A stretch of 64,000 bases of DNA from JALEFZ01 sp038527485 (GTDB taxonomy: Bacteria; Bacteroidota; Bacteroidia; J057): the NCBI GenBank assembly GCA_038527485.1, contig JBCBFT010000011.1:37225-101224 (forward strand), given 5' to 3'. The number at the start of each line of letters is the position of its first letter. Within the stretch, counting starts at the first letter, position 1. Shown here in pieces: positions 1 to 8,776 of this stretch. The notes below the pieces were generated by a model, which ran no database searches, was not told the DNA's origin, and worked only from the letters and a program-made list of their open reading frames with translations. A program made the translations under genes and the position numbers.

Positions 1-1118
1 ATCAGACGGGTAGGTGCATTGCGCAAGTGGAGAGGCACAGGGTGGGCAGGCTGCTTGGCCACGAACGCCATGGCTTTGTTGATGGCTTCGTAAGCCGCAT
101 TGCTTTTTTCGCTAGACGCGAGGTAGGTGGTGCATTGGGCCAGAATGATTCGCGCCTCGGGCATACCTATTTTGGAGACCGATTCAAAGCAGGCATTGGC
201 GAGGAGTAAGGCGTTAGGATTCGCATTGCCGATGTCTTCAGAAGCGGCGATGATCAAGCGTCGGGCGATGAACTTCACGTCCTCTCCTCCACGCAGCATG
301 CGCGCCAGATAGTAAATGGCCGCGTCTGGATCGCTCCCACGGATGGATTTAATAAAAGCAGATATGATGTCATAGTGCTGTTCCCCACTTTTGTCGTACA
401 AGGCAATGTGTTCCTGTGCCGAAGCCAGGAGTTCCTTGTCTGTCAAGACGATTTTTTCCGCTTCTCCGTGCGTATTCACATAGATTTCCAGCAGCGTCAA
501 TGCCTTGCGCGCATCTCCGCCCGAAAGCCTGTACAATGCTTGTGTTTCGGCAATATCGATTTCCTGTGATTGGAGAAATTCGTCTTTTTCAATGGCATTT
601 TCCAACAACTGCCGTACTTCAGCTTCATTCAGTGGTTGGAGTTGGTAGACCTGGGAGCGGGAGAGAAGGGCTGCATTGACTTCGAAGGAAGGATTCTCGG
701 TCGTCGCCCCGATGAGGGTGATGCGTCCTTTTTCGACGGAGCCGAGCAGGGAGTCTTGCTGGGCTTTATTGAAGCGGTGAATCTCATCGATGAAAAGCAC
801 GGTCCCTGGCCGTCCTTCGGCAAAGCGCAGCACTTCGCGGATGTCTTTGACGCCTGAGGCGATGGCACTCAGCTGGCGAAAGGGCTTGTCTGCCGTGCGC
901 GCGATGATCTGGGCAAGGGTCGTCTTCCCCACGCCTGGCGGACCCCAAAAAATCATGGAGGGAATGCGGGCGCTTTTCAAAGCGCGACGAAAGGGACTAT
1001 CCGCCGCGAGGAGATGTTGCTGCCCGATGACATCGTCGAGCTGCTGGGGACGCATGCGCTCAGGAAGCGGAGCTGTATGTGAGGCAGGCTGCGAAGGCCT
1101 GGTTTCAAATAAGTCCAT
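1..1118 (-). CDS. rarA: Replication-associated recombination protein A (RarA/MgsA), 3'-truncated by window edge
   Basis: AAA+ ATPase of the RarA/MgsA (WRNIP1) family, which acts at stalled replication forks in the clamp-loader clade. Translating the minus strand from ATG at 1118 gives an MDLFET start, a Walker A GPPGVGKTT, a Walker B LFIDEIHRFNK, then sensor and arginine-finger regions (LIGATTENPSF, ALLSRSQVY) and the DARKALTLLE stretch. About 372 codons lie in the window; the family is usually 400-450 aa, so only the C-terminal tetramerisation end is missing. It is divergent from the GyrB-like gene, with 227 bp between them. Identification is firm from motif order. Confidence 0.93.
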   Translation of the reverse strand, partial: MDLFETRPSQPASHTAPLPERMRPQQLDDVIGQQHLLAADSPFRRALKSARIPSMIFWGPPGVGKTTLAQIIARTADKPFRQLSAIASGVKDIREVLRFAEGRPGTVLFIDEIHRFNKAQQDSLLGSVEKGRITLIGATTENPSFEVNAALLSRSQVYQLQPLNEAEVRQLLENAIEKDEFLQSQEIDIAETQALYRLSGGDARKALTLLEIYVNTHGEAEKIVLTDKELLASAQEHIALYDKSGEQHYDIISAFIKSIRGSDPDAAIYYLARMLRGGEDVKFIARRLIIAASEDIGNANPNALLLANACFESVSKIGMPEARIILAQCTTYLASSEKSNAAYEAINKAMAFVAKQPAHPVPLHLRNAPTRL

Positions 1119-1345
1119 GGCGCAAAAAGCAGTTTTTTGTCTGGTTTTGCTAGAAGTATGCCTAAGAATTTGGCCTGTAAAAGGTTTTATTTTGTCTCTC
1201 TCTCCTCCGTGATACTCAGCATTTTCAACATAACAAAAACAGGAAAAAATAATTACACAAATATCTAAAAATCAACATTTTATGCAGTATTTTAGATTTC
1301 ATTTTCAACATGCTTTTGCGTATCTTTTATCACTAAAAAATACAG

Positions 1346-2440
1346 ATGAAAGACTCTCAAAAACAAGACAAAAAACAACGTGTATACAAGGCTTCGGATA
1401 TTCGTATTTTTATATGGTATGAGGTGATGCGACTACGGCCTGCAATGTTTATAGGTGCCATTGACACAAGAGGATTGGTTGATATGTTAAGCGGAACTTT
1501 CGTTGAGCTTATCACCCATCAGTCTGCCAATTCCTTCCATCTGTACCTCCACAGTACTTATAAAATCCAGTTGGACATAGAAGGAGATTTGAGCCATTTC
1601 TCGCCTAAGTGGTTTGAGCCCAGAGATCCTAATCGCTTCGAACTCTCTGTACTTTGTGCCACCAGCACACATTTCCAGATCGAAGGGTTGGATGGTGTTA
1701 AGCAGCCCTTGTTCAATCAGAGATTTTATCAAGGCATTCTACAGGATGAAACATGGCCTGATACACAAAGAGCGCTCTGCAAGATCAAGATTACGTTTGA
1801 CCTAGACCCTGAGATTTGGGGTAATTCTTTTCGCATTCATACAGATTTCCTCTTGCAAGCGATCCGAGAATTGGCATTTTTGAACTCCCAACAATCCTTT
1901 ACCATCAGTCAAGTTCAAACTGAACGTACACTCTGTTCCCATTTCCACTTCCCGCATGGATTAGCTGATTTCTTGGCAGGAGAAGACTACAAAAACCTAG
2001 GCCGATTCTTTTTTACCTTAACTGAAAAGCAAACGTTGCCTGGACTCAGCATAGCATTGGCTCTAGGATTTTTACCCTATTTCGCAGATAAAGGCTTTAT
2101 CCGCTCATTTGTCAATTTTCGAGAAACGAGATATCATGGTACTCACATAGATGCTGTATTAGATGGGATAGCGGAAGCTATTACAAGCTGGAATATTGAC
2201 ATCGATCTACCTTTGAAAGATAAAAAAGCGATCGCTGCTTCCCTCAAGCAAAGGGTAGGACTCGTCGTACATGTAAAAATGGCTCAGCCAGATTTTAGAG
2301 GAGCAACCAAGGATGAACTAGGAAGTGAAGAAATTATAGCCCCTATCCAAAAGTGGATAATCGAAGTTTTTCATGCGCGATTTACTGAGGATAAATATCT
2401 CGCTACTTCCATAAGAGAATATCTTTCTGAATATCCATAA
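1346..2440 (+). CDS. Stand-alone GyrB/ParE N-terminal-half-like protein with degenerate ATPase site
   Basis: 364 aa. Most of the length can be aligned by eye to the ATPase plus transducer half of GyrB/ParE: RPAMFIG (31-37) for RPGMYIG, RELAFLNSQQ (174-183) for RELSFLNSG, HFHFPHGLADFL for the HYEGG strand, RSFVNFRETRYHGTHIDA (253-270) for the NN-GGTHL segment, and PDFRGATKDELGSEE near 315-329 for the QTK loop. The N-box Glu/Asn/Asp appear replaced (helix around 44-60) and the glycine-rich ATP lid GLHGVG is absent near 110-140. No TOPRIM or C-terminal domain follows. ATP hydrolysis is therefore unlikely. Role unknown: gyrase partner, inhibitor or scaffold are guesses. The DNA ligase gene follows 80 bp downstream on the same strand. 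Confidence 0.7.
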   Translation: MKDSQKQDKKQRVYKASDIRIFIWYEVMRLRPAMFIGAIDTRGLVDMLSGTFVELITHQSANSFHLYLHSTYKIQLDIEGDLSHFSPKWFEPRDPNRFELSVLCATSTHFQIEGLDGVKQPLFNQRFYQGILQDETWPDTQRALCKIKITFDLDPEIWGNSFRIHTDFLLQAIRELAFLNSQQSFTISQVQTERTLCSHFHFPHGLADFLAGEDYKNLGRFFFTLTEKQTLPGLSIALALGFLPYFADKGFIRSFVNFRETRYHGTHIDAVLDGIAEAITSWNIDIDLPLKDKKAIAASLKQRVGLVVHVKMAQPDFRGATKDELGSEEIIAPIQKWIIEVFHARFTEDKYLATSIREYLSEYP

Positions 2441-2520
2441 CCTGTTAGTGACCACAGCATGGAAACCTTTACCTAAACTCGTGGTTCTTCCATTTTGAAT
2501 CTTCTTCTAATTCATGCTGC

Positions 2521-4113
2521 ATGCGTCATTTTGCCCACCTCATTACCCAAATAGACCAGACCAACAAGACCAATGCAAAAATCTCGCATCTGGTCGAGTA
2601 CTTGGAGGTGGCAGAATCCAAAGACAAAATCTGGATGATGGCCATGTTTAGTGGAAGACGCCCCCGCAGAGCCATCAAGACCACTCTGCTACGTGAATGG
2701 GCATCAGAACTAACGGATATTCCCTTATGGCTGCTAGAAGAATCTTACCACGTTGTGGGCGATCTAGCTGAGACCCTGGCGCTCCTACTTCCTCCCCCAC
2801 AAGCAGACAACCGTACCGAGAAGTCGCTATCTGAGTGGATGGCCTTTCTTCAACAAATCGGGAAGGAAGAGGAAGAAACCCAAAAAGAGGGAATGGTCGA
2901 AGCCTGGCTGCAACTCACCGCCGCCGAGCGATTTGTCTTCAATAAACTCATCACAGGCGGCTTCCGTATCGGCGTCTCTCAAAAGCTCCTCGTCAAAGCC
3001 CTCGCCAAGCACACCCAACTCGATGAAAATGCCGTAGCCCACCGACTCATGGGCAACTGGACACCCGATACGACGACTTTTGAAGATTTGTTGTATTCGG
3101 AGAATATCCAGGACGACCTGTCTAAACCCTATCCTTTTTATCTCGCCTACCAACTCGATAATGGCCCTGAAAGCTTAGGTACTCCCTCGGATTGGCAAGC
3201 AGAATGGAAATGGGATGGCATCCGAAGTCAGCTGATCCAGCGAGGAGGAGAGTGGTACTTATGGAGTCGAGGGGAAGAGTTGATCACGGATAAATTTCCC
3301 GAACTAGTCCCCATGGCAGATCGCTTGCCCGATGGGACGGTGATAGACGGAGAACTCCTCCCCTTCAAAGATGGGCATCCGCTCTCATTCAATGTCTTAC
3401 AGACACGCATCGGGAGAAAAAATGTCACTAAGAAGCATCTGACAGAGGCGCCTTGCCTCATCATGGCCTACGATCTCTTGGAGTGGGAAGGGGAAGATGT
3501 GCGCAAACAACCCCTTAGCCAAAGGCGGAAGTGGCTGGCCGAAGCTATCGAGCATGTGGGCATGCCCCAGTCGCTCCAGCTGTCGCCGACAGCCGAATTT
3601 GAGACCTGGGAGGAACTGGCAGCTCTGAGAGAGACCTCTCGCGACCAATATGCCGAAGGCCTCATGCTCAAGCGCAAAAGCGCTGAATATAAAGTCGGTC
3701 GCAAGCGAGGCGATTGGTGGAAATGGAAAGTCGATCCCATGACGATAGATGCCGTGATGATCTACGCCCAACGCGGTCACGGACGCCGCGCGAATCTATT
3801 TTCGGACTACACCTTTGCAGTCTGGGATGGAGAAGCATTGGTCCCCTTTACCAAAGCATATTCTGGTCTCACAGATGCAGAGATGCGCGAGGTAGACGCA
3901 TGGATCAAAAAACATACGATCGAACGTTTCGGACCTGTGCGATCCGTAAAACCTGAACTAGTATTCGAGATAGGCTTTGAAGGGATCAATCGCTCTAAAA
4001 GGCATAAATCTGGTGTCGCACTGCGTTTTCCGCGTATGCTGAGGTGGAGAATTGACAAAAAAGCAAACGAAGCCGATTCTATCGAGCATTTGCACACCTT
4101 CCTGCGTGATTAG
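2521..4113 (+). CDS. ATP-dependent DNA ligase
   Basis: 530 aa, the usual length for the Bacteroidota/proteobacterial LigB-like or LigC-like family. It has an N-terminal helical DNA-binding domain (1-200, with TGGFRIGVSQ) and an adenylation domain with motif I KWDG, the AMP-accepting Lys being K230. Further nucleotidyltransferase motifs follow: SRGEE, VIDGELL, EGLMLKR and the WWKWKVDPM motif V. The OB-fold C-terminus ends in the GVALRFPR type motif VI. It seals nicks, probably in repair, since NAD-dependent LigA is the replicative ligase in bacteria. In many Bacteroidota this ligase sits with an exonuclease and helicase; here that cluster is absent and the neighbour is the GyrB-like gene. ATG at 2521 fits the family N-terminus. 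Confidence 0.93.
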   Translation: MRHFAHLITQIDQTNKTNAKISHLVEYLEVAESKDKIWMMAMFSGRRPRRAIKTTLLREWASELTDIPLWLLEESYHVVGDLAETLALLLPPPQADNRTEKSLSEWMAFLQQIGKEEEETQKEGMVEAWLQLTAAERFVFNKLITGGFRIGVSQKLLVKALAKHTQLDENAVAHRLMGNWTPDTTTFEDLLYSENIQDDLSKPYPFYLAYQLDNGPESLGTPSDWQAEWKWDGIRSQLIQRGGEWYLWSRGEELITDKFPELVPMADRLPDGTVIDGELLPFKDGHPLSFNVLQTRIGRKNVTKKHLTEAPCLIMAYDLLEWEGEDVRKQPLSQRRKWLAEAIEHVGMPQSLQLSPTAEFETWEELAALRETSRDQYAEGLMLKRKSAEYKVGRKRGDWWKWKVDPMTIDAVMIYAQRGHGRRANLFSDYTFAVWDGEALVPFTKAYSGLTDAEMREVDAWIKKHTIERFGPVRSVKPELVFEIGFEGINRSKRHKSGVALRFPRMLRWRIDKKANEADSIEHLHTFLRD

Positions 4114-4257
4114 GAAAATAATATATAGATATATTTCATAAATTAGGACGAAGGCGCAAACCCAAGCAGCTTTCGAGGCAAAGATGTGTACTTAGTACAG
4201 AAAATACGTCTCAACAACATCTAGTAATCTGTATTTGTAGTCGTAATCCTGATTTAC

Positions 4258-6264
4258 ATGAAAAAACGCTTATTTTTTTCCTTCCTTGCATTCCTTTCTC
4301 TTTCCATTTCCACAGCACTCGCCCAGGGCTTCAACTACCAAGGTGTCGCACGCGACAATGGTGGCACGCTCCTGGTCAATACCAATGTAGACCTACGATT
4401 CAAAATCGCTGAGTCATCCCCTAACGGAACTGTCGTCTATCAAGAAACGCATTCTCTCGTCACCAATCAGTTTGGATTACTCGAAACGGTGATCGGTAAG
4501 GGAAGCATCGAAGTCGGGACATTTGACGGCATCGAGTGGGCAGATAATGACTTTTTCTTGATCGTCGAACTCAATGGAAATCAGGTAGACGCTTCCCAAC
4601 TCGAATCTGTTCCGTATACCAAAATCGCCACAGAAATGAATCTGGAGAATCTGCTAGATGTAGATGTTTCAGGTGCCCAAGCAGGACAAGTCTTGAAGTA
4701 CGATGGCAGCCAGTGGGTACTCGATGGAGACAGTACCAATGATGGAGACAATGATCCTACAGACGAGCTACAAAGCTTAAGTATTCAGGGAAATATCTTG
4801 AGTATCAGTCGTGGCAATGCGGTCAATATTCCTCAGACAATCTACACGGCAGGCAATGGTATAGACGTGACAGGTACTGTGATCAGCAACCTTGGCGATC
4901 TAGATTCTACCAATGAGCTACAAAGTCTCTCCATCAACGGCAATGATCTCTCCTTAAGCGATGGAAATACTGTGACACTGCCACAAGATATTTATACAGC
5001 GGGAACGGCCATCGACATCACCAACAATGTCGTGACGAATACGGGAGATACCGATCCCGCAGACGACATCAACATGGGAGATGGAGCAGGAGGTGATCTA
5101 GGAGGGACATTTCCCAACCCGACCGTCACAGCCATTCAAGGAAATCCTTTTAGCAGTACCCCTCCTACATCGGGCCAAGTGCTCAAGTGGAATGGAACCG
5201 AATGGGCCCCAGGAGTAGATGTAGAAGGACTCTGGAGCCTCAATAGCTCTTCGGTTTATTATAATGGTGGCAACGTAGGGATTGGCATTAACTCCCCACT
5301 CTCACAGCTTCATATAAATGTGACCAACTCTTCTACTTCAAGAATGAGGATCAGCTCGAGTACTTCAGGTTCAGGGGTGTTTGATGGTATCTGGATGGGC
5401 CTCCTTTCTGGAGATGCGTGGTTATGGAATTATGAGAATACCGATTGGCGGATTGGAACCAATGACCAAGAGAGGATGCGTATCCTCAACAATGGAAACG
5501 TAGGCATCAATACGACCAATCCCTCTGCGAAGCTTCATGTCCACGATGTGACGCTCCCTAGCTTTCGCTTATCTAGCACCAACTCTGGACAAACAGCAAC
5601 CGACGGTTATTGGCTGGGAATTTCCTCGAATGATGCATGGCTATGGAATTTTGAGAATACCAATCTGAGGGTAGGAACCAATGGAATTGAGAGGATGCGC
5701 GTCTTAAATAGCGGAAGTATAGGAATAGGAACGCCTTCGCCAGCCACCAATGTTCATATACAGGCGGCTACAGGTGCTACCACCAATGGCCTCTCCCTCT
5801 CAAATGGCACATCACTTAGATGGCATTGGTATGTCTCCTCTACTGGCACGCTCTTCCTGTACTATAATGGGAGCCAACGTGGATTTTATAGTAATACAAA
5901 CGGCAGCTATGTCTCGACCTCTGACCGTCGACTCAAGCGTGACATCAAGGATATGGATCAGGTTTTGGGAAAAGTGCTTCAACTTCAGCCCGTTTCTTAT
6001 TATTTCAAAGATCAGCAGGCGGGGACTGAGCGTGTGCTAGGACTCATCGCTCAGGATGTAGAGCCGTTATTCCCACAGTTGGTGAGTCATGAGGATACCG
6101 AGGAAATGGATGCTTATGGGATAGACTACAGTGGATTCTCTGTCATTGCGATCAAAGCCATACAAGAGCAGCAGCAAACCATAGACAGCCAACAAGCCGA
6201 GATAGATGAACTCAAGGCGCGTCTTCAGGTACTCGAACGATACATGCAATCCGACCAGAAATAA
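4258..6264 (+). CDS. Secreted fibre-like protein with C-terminal S74 intramolecular chaperone domain
   Basis: 668 aa. A cleavable signal peptide (ending STALAQG) is followed by an N-terminal domain common in Bacteroidota surface proteins (FNYQGVARD). Then come low-complexity beta repeats, for example two copies of an LQSLSI-GN-LS--GN-V--PQ-IYTAG unit at about 170-250, and repeated ERMRILNNGNVGI units. The C-terminus (about 555-650) is a peptidase S74/endosialidase chaperone domain: TSDRRLKRDIK, PVSYYFKD and LGLIAQDVEPLFP, then a coiled coil (AIKAIQEQQQTIDSQQAEI). S74 domains trimerise the fibre and usually self-cleave at the Ser of the SDRRLK motif. Likely a surface adhesin or fibre. The T9SS cargo gene starts 11 bp downstream. 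Confidence 0.85.
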   Translation: MKKRLFFSFLAFLSLSISTALAQGFNYQGVARDNGGTLLVNTNVDLRFKIAESSPNGTVVYQETHSLVTNQFGLLETVIGKGSIEVGTFDGIEWADNDFFLIVELNGNQVDASQLESVPYTKIATEMNLENLLDVDVSGAQAGQVLKYDGSQWVLDGDSTNDGDNDPTDELQSLSIQGNILSISRGNAVNIPQTIYTAGNGIDVTGTVISNLGDLDSTNELQSLSINGNDLSLSDGNTVTLPQDIYTAGTAIDITNNVVTNTGDTDPADDINMGDGAGGDLGGTFPNPTVTAIQGNPFSSTPPTSGQVLKWNGTEWAPGVDVEGLWSLNSSSVYYNGGNVGIGINSPLSQLHINVTNSSTSRMRISSSTSGSGVFDGIWMGLLSGDAWLWNYENTDWRIGTNDQERMRILNNGNVGINTTNPSAKLHVHDVTLPSFRLSSTNSGQTATDGYWLGISSNDAWLWNFENTNLRVGTNGIERMRVLNSGSIGIGTPSPATNVHIQAATGATTNGLSLSNGTSLRWHWYVSSTGTLFLYYNGSQRGFYSNTNGSYVSTSDRRLKRDIKDMDQVLGKVLQLQPVSYYFKDQQAGTERVLGLIAQDVEPLFPQLVSHEDTEEMDAYGIDYSGFSVIAIKAIQEQQQTIDSQQAEIDELKARLQVLERYMQSDQK

Positions 6265-6275
6265 CCCCTACCACT

Positions 6276-6764
6276 ATGAATAAAATCATCTTTTGTACAT
6301 GCCTCCTTTGTCTTCTGGGACTGGGAGAAATGATGGCACAGACGATTTCGCGTTCTGTCATCGGTGCTACGGGTTCCTCGAATGAACAACTGAGCTATAC
6401 CGTCGGTGAGACGGTCATCCATACAGGTACAAGCAACGCCAATATCCTCACGCAGGGCTTTCAGCAGCCTGATACGACCGTGACAACTTTCCTGGACCCT
6501 CAACTAGGTGAGGTCAACCTGACGCTTTATCCCAATCCTGCGACGGATCAGCTCTTCCTGGATCTGGAAGGAAAATCCCAGGCGCAGTACCGCGTGAAAA
6601 TCTTTGATATGCGTGGCCGACAAGTCATCGCAGAGCGGACGGTTACAGGCGATAGCCGAAGTGTATTCGATGTAAGCGACAAAGCCAAAGGTACGTATTT
6701 GATGCTGATTCAAAGTGTACAAGGCAAGATCCTGGACCAACTCAAATTTGAGATCACAGATTGA
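6276..6764 (+). CDS. Small secreted protein with T9SS type A sorting domain
   Basis: 162 aa. An N-terminal signal peptide (MNKIIFCTCLLCLLGLGEMMAQ) leads into a short beta domain (SYTVGETVIHTG, ILTQGFQQP) seen in many Bacteroidota cargo proteins. The C-terminal type A sorting domain begins at about residue 88 with LYPNPATDQLFLDL, and contains VKIFDMRGRQV and a GTYLMLI strand. This targets it to the type IX secretion system for surface attachment or release. It starts 11 bp after the S74 gene and probably shares its transcript. The sorting domain is most of the protein and no catalytic domain is visible. Confidence 0.85.
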   Translation: MNKIIFCTCLLCLLGLGEMMAQTISRSVIGATGSSNEQLSYTVGETVIHTGTSNANILTQGFQQPDTTVTTFLDPQLGEVNLTLYPNPATDQLFLDLEGKSQAQYRVKIFDMRGRQVIAERTVTGDSRSVFDVSDKAKGTYLMLIQSVQGKILDQLKFEITD

Positions 6765-6785
6765 TCGTTAACATCATTTCACCCA

Positions 6786-6824
6786 AAAACGAGTATCAGG
6801 AACCGTCTTGATACTCGTTTTTTT
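6786..6824. terminator. Bidirectional intrinsic terminator
   Basis: A perfect 10-bp stem ACGAGTATCA/TGATACTCGT with a 9-nt loop is flanked by an A run on the left and seven T on the right, so it can act in both directions. It lies between the convergent T9SS cargo gene and the AraC regulator gene. Confidence 0.85.
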
Positions 6825-6854
6825 ATCTGAAAAAGTAAAAACAGAATAGCTGAC

Positions 6855-7703
6855 CTATTGTGCAAAGTCCAACCTGTATTGTAAGGGTGTATGTGAGGTA
6901 AATTGCTTGAAGAAACGAATGAAATGAGGAGGAGCGCTGAAGTGAAGCTCTTTCGCGATTTCTGCTACATCCTTCTTCGAAAAAATCAGATCTTTTTTGG
7001 CTTCCACCAATAAACGCTCTTGTATGGCTTGCTTAGCCGTACGCTTGAGAAACTTTTGCGCAATCTGATTGAGATATGTACGACTGATTCCGAGGATCTT
7101 TGCATAGTGGGTAACTTGATGGTTCTCTCGAATATTCTCCTCCATCAATTTCCTAAACTTCAGCACATAAGAATTGCTAATCAGGCTGCTGTAGCTTTGG
7201 TATTCCTCCGAATAACTACGATTCAGCCTAAGAAATAATTGATACAATAGAGATCGCAGGAAATGCTCACTGTCAGGCTGGATATTTCGCAGTTCCTTCC
7301 GAACCTCTCTGCCTAGATCATATATCTTATCAAACGCTGCTGATGTCAGTTTCAAAAACGAGGGTTTTTGAGAATCATGAAAAAAGGCAAAGCGGAAAAT
7401 GAAAAAACTGTCATTGAAAAATATATCCAGCGATTCCGCTTCAAAAGAGAGAAAAATCCCTTCTACCAGTTGAGACTTGGGAATTTTTGTCATCTGACCT
7501 GGTGCCATGAACAAAATGACGTGCTCGCCTAGCTCGATCTGCTCAGAATCTAGTATGAAGCCCCCAGTAGATTTTTTCAAAATCGCGATCGTGTACAAAT
7601 CGAGGCTCATCTTATCCTCAGATATTGGAAAGTCCTCTACCAAAACCGCATCCATACGCAGTTCCTTTGTATAATTCTGTTGTTCAAAAATCAGCTTTTC
7701 CAT
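6855..7703 (-). CDS. AraC family transcriptional regulator
   Basis: 282 aa. The C-terminal ~100 residues form the double helix-turn-helix of AraC/XylS proteins: ENIRENHQVTHYAKILGISRTYLNQIAQK, then KRTAKQAIQERLLVEAK and the signature AKELHFSAPPHFIRFFKQFTSHTPLQYR, shown here in pieces. The N-terminal ~180 residues are a cupin-like sensing domain with no recognisable ligand motif. The gene starts 4 bp after the nitrilase stop on the same strand, so the two are almost certainly co-transcribed, and the regulator may control nitrilase expression. The effector is unknown. Confidence 0.88.
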   Translation of the reverse strand: MEKLIFEQQNYTKELRMDAVLVEDFPISEDKMSLDLYTIAILKKSTGGFILDSEQIELGEHVILFMAPGQMTKIPKSQLVEGIFLSFEAESLDIFFNDSFFIFRFAFFHDSQKPSFLKLTSAAFDKIYDLGREVRKELRNIQPDSEHFLRSLLYQLFLRLNRSYSEEYQSYSSLISNSYVLKFRKLMEENIRENHQVTHYAKILGISRTYLNQIAQKFLKRTAKQAIQERLLVEAKKDLIFSKKDVAEIAKELHFSAPPHFIRFFKQFTSHTPLQYRLDFAQ

Positions 7704-7707
7704 AGTC

Positions 7708-8661
7708 CTACTCCTCTAGATCTAAGATTTGCTGACGGTCACGGTTGACCTTTAACTGGAATACATCGGGGCGGCTGTAGTGACCAGAGGGATCGAAGTT
7801 GTGACGCTCGCGCAAGATCATTTTCTCATCTAGCGTCGCGACTGCTAAGGTCTCTTTTTCCGCGATCGGTTCGATCACCCAGCTTCCATCTGGCGCAGCC
7901 ACACAACTCCCGCCATTGGCCATGAAGTCGGGCACCACCGCACGCAAGGCCTCCGCCTCTGGCACTGTATCAGGGATATCGGATCGGCGCATCAGCCCCG
8001 AAACAGAAATCACATAAGAACGATTTTCTACCGCAATGTGACGGGTGAGGTCAATCGTATTGCGGACATTTCCCGGCCATACGGCTACATGGACATTCTC
8101 GCCCTGCGCGTAGAGCGTCGCCCGTGGCAACGGCATCCAATTTTCCCAGCAATTCAAGCCTCCTACACGAAACCCATGCAAGTCATGGACCCTCAGTCCA
8201 TGGCCATCTCCCGTCGCCCAAAACAACCGCTCCTCATAGGTTGGCATCAACTTCCGATGGACAGACTGTATGTCCCCTTGCGCATCCACATAGACCAAAC
8301 TACAATACACACTGTGATTGCCCCGCTCCATCGCCCGCTCAAGTACGCCCACATAGACCGCGATTTTTTTCTCTTTGGCCAAAGCACAAAGCGCATCCAA
8401 CTCACCAGCATATATTTTTATGGATTGATCCAGGTACAAGGCATACCATTCCTTTTGAAGATCAGAATTGAAGCGAGCGCCTTCTGTCCACTCGATCCAA
8501 AAAGGATAGCCTGGCAGCAAGGTTTCCCCAAATGTGATCAACTGGCATCCCTGCTCTGCCGCCTGAGAGACATAAGACAATATTTTATCTAGAGTCTGGG
8601 CTTTATCCAACCAGATAGGGGCAATCTGGGCGAGCCCGACAGTGAGTTGTGACGAAGACAT
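7708..8661 (-). CDS. Nitrilase (carbon-nitrogen hydrolase family)
   Basis: 317 aa, typical for true nitrilases, which convert R-CN to R-COOH and ammonia. The catalytic triad is visible: E46 in FGETLLPGYPFW, K137 in HRKLMPTYEER and C171 in GGLNCWENWMPLPR. The CWENWMP context is that of branch 1 nitrilases of the plant/bacterial aryl- and aliphatic-nitrilase type rather than amidases. Substrate cannot be read from sequence. First gene of a two-gene unit with the AraC regulator. ATG at 8661 (MSSSQLTVGLAQIAP) matches the family N-terminus. Confidence 0.88.
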   Translation of the reverse strand: MSSSQLTVGLAQIAPIWLDKAQTLDKILSYVSQAAEQGCQLITFGETLLPGYPFWIEWTEGARFNSDLQKEWYALYLDQSIKIYAGELDALCALAKEKKIAVYVGVLERAMERGNHSVYCSLVYVDAQGDIQSVHRKLMPTYEERLFWATGDGHGLRVHDLHGFRVGGLNCWENWMPLPRATLYAQGENVHVAVWPGNVRNTIDLTRHIAVENRSYVISVSGLMRRSDIPDTVPEAEALRAVVPDFMANGGSCVAAPDGSWVIEPIAEKETLAVATLDEKMILRERHNFDPSGHYSRPDVFQLKVNRDRQQILDLEE

Positions 8662-8776
8662 TGAGGAAAAATTAGATTCAGCTTTTAAATATACACTTGT
8701 TTGGAGAAACTATCTCTATGTATCGAGGCTGGATCAAAAAATACAATTGACGCATACTAGTTATTTTCTAGTAATG

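Noticed and set aside
570..857. Plus-strand frames across 27-1212
   Set aside because: All are shadows of rarA, whose minus-strand frame runs off the window edge and gives a full set of AAA+ motifs.
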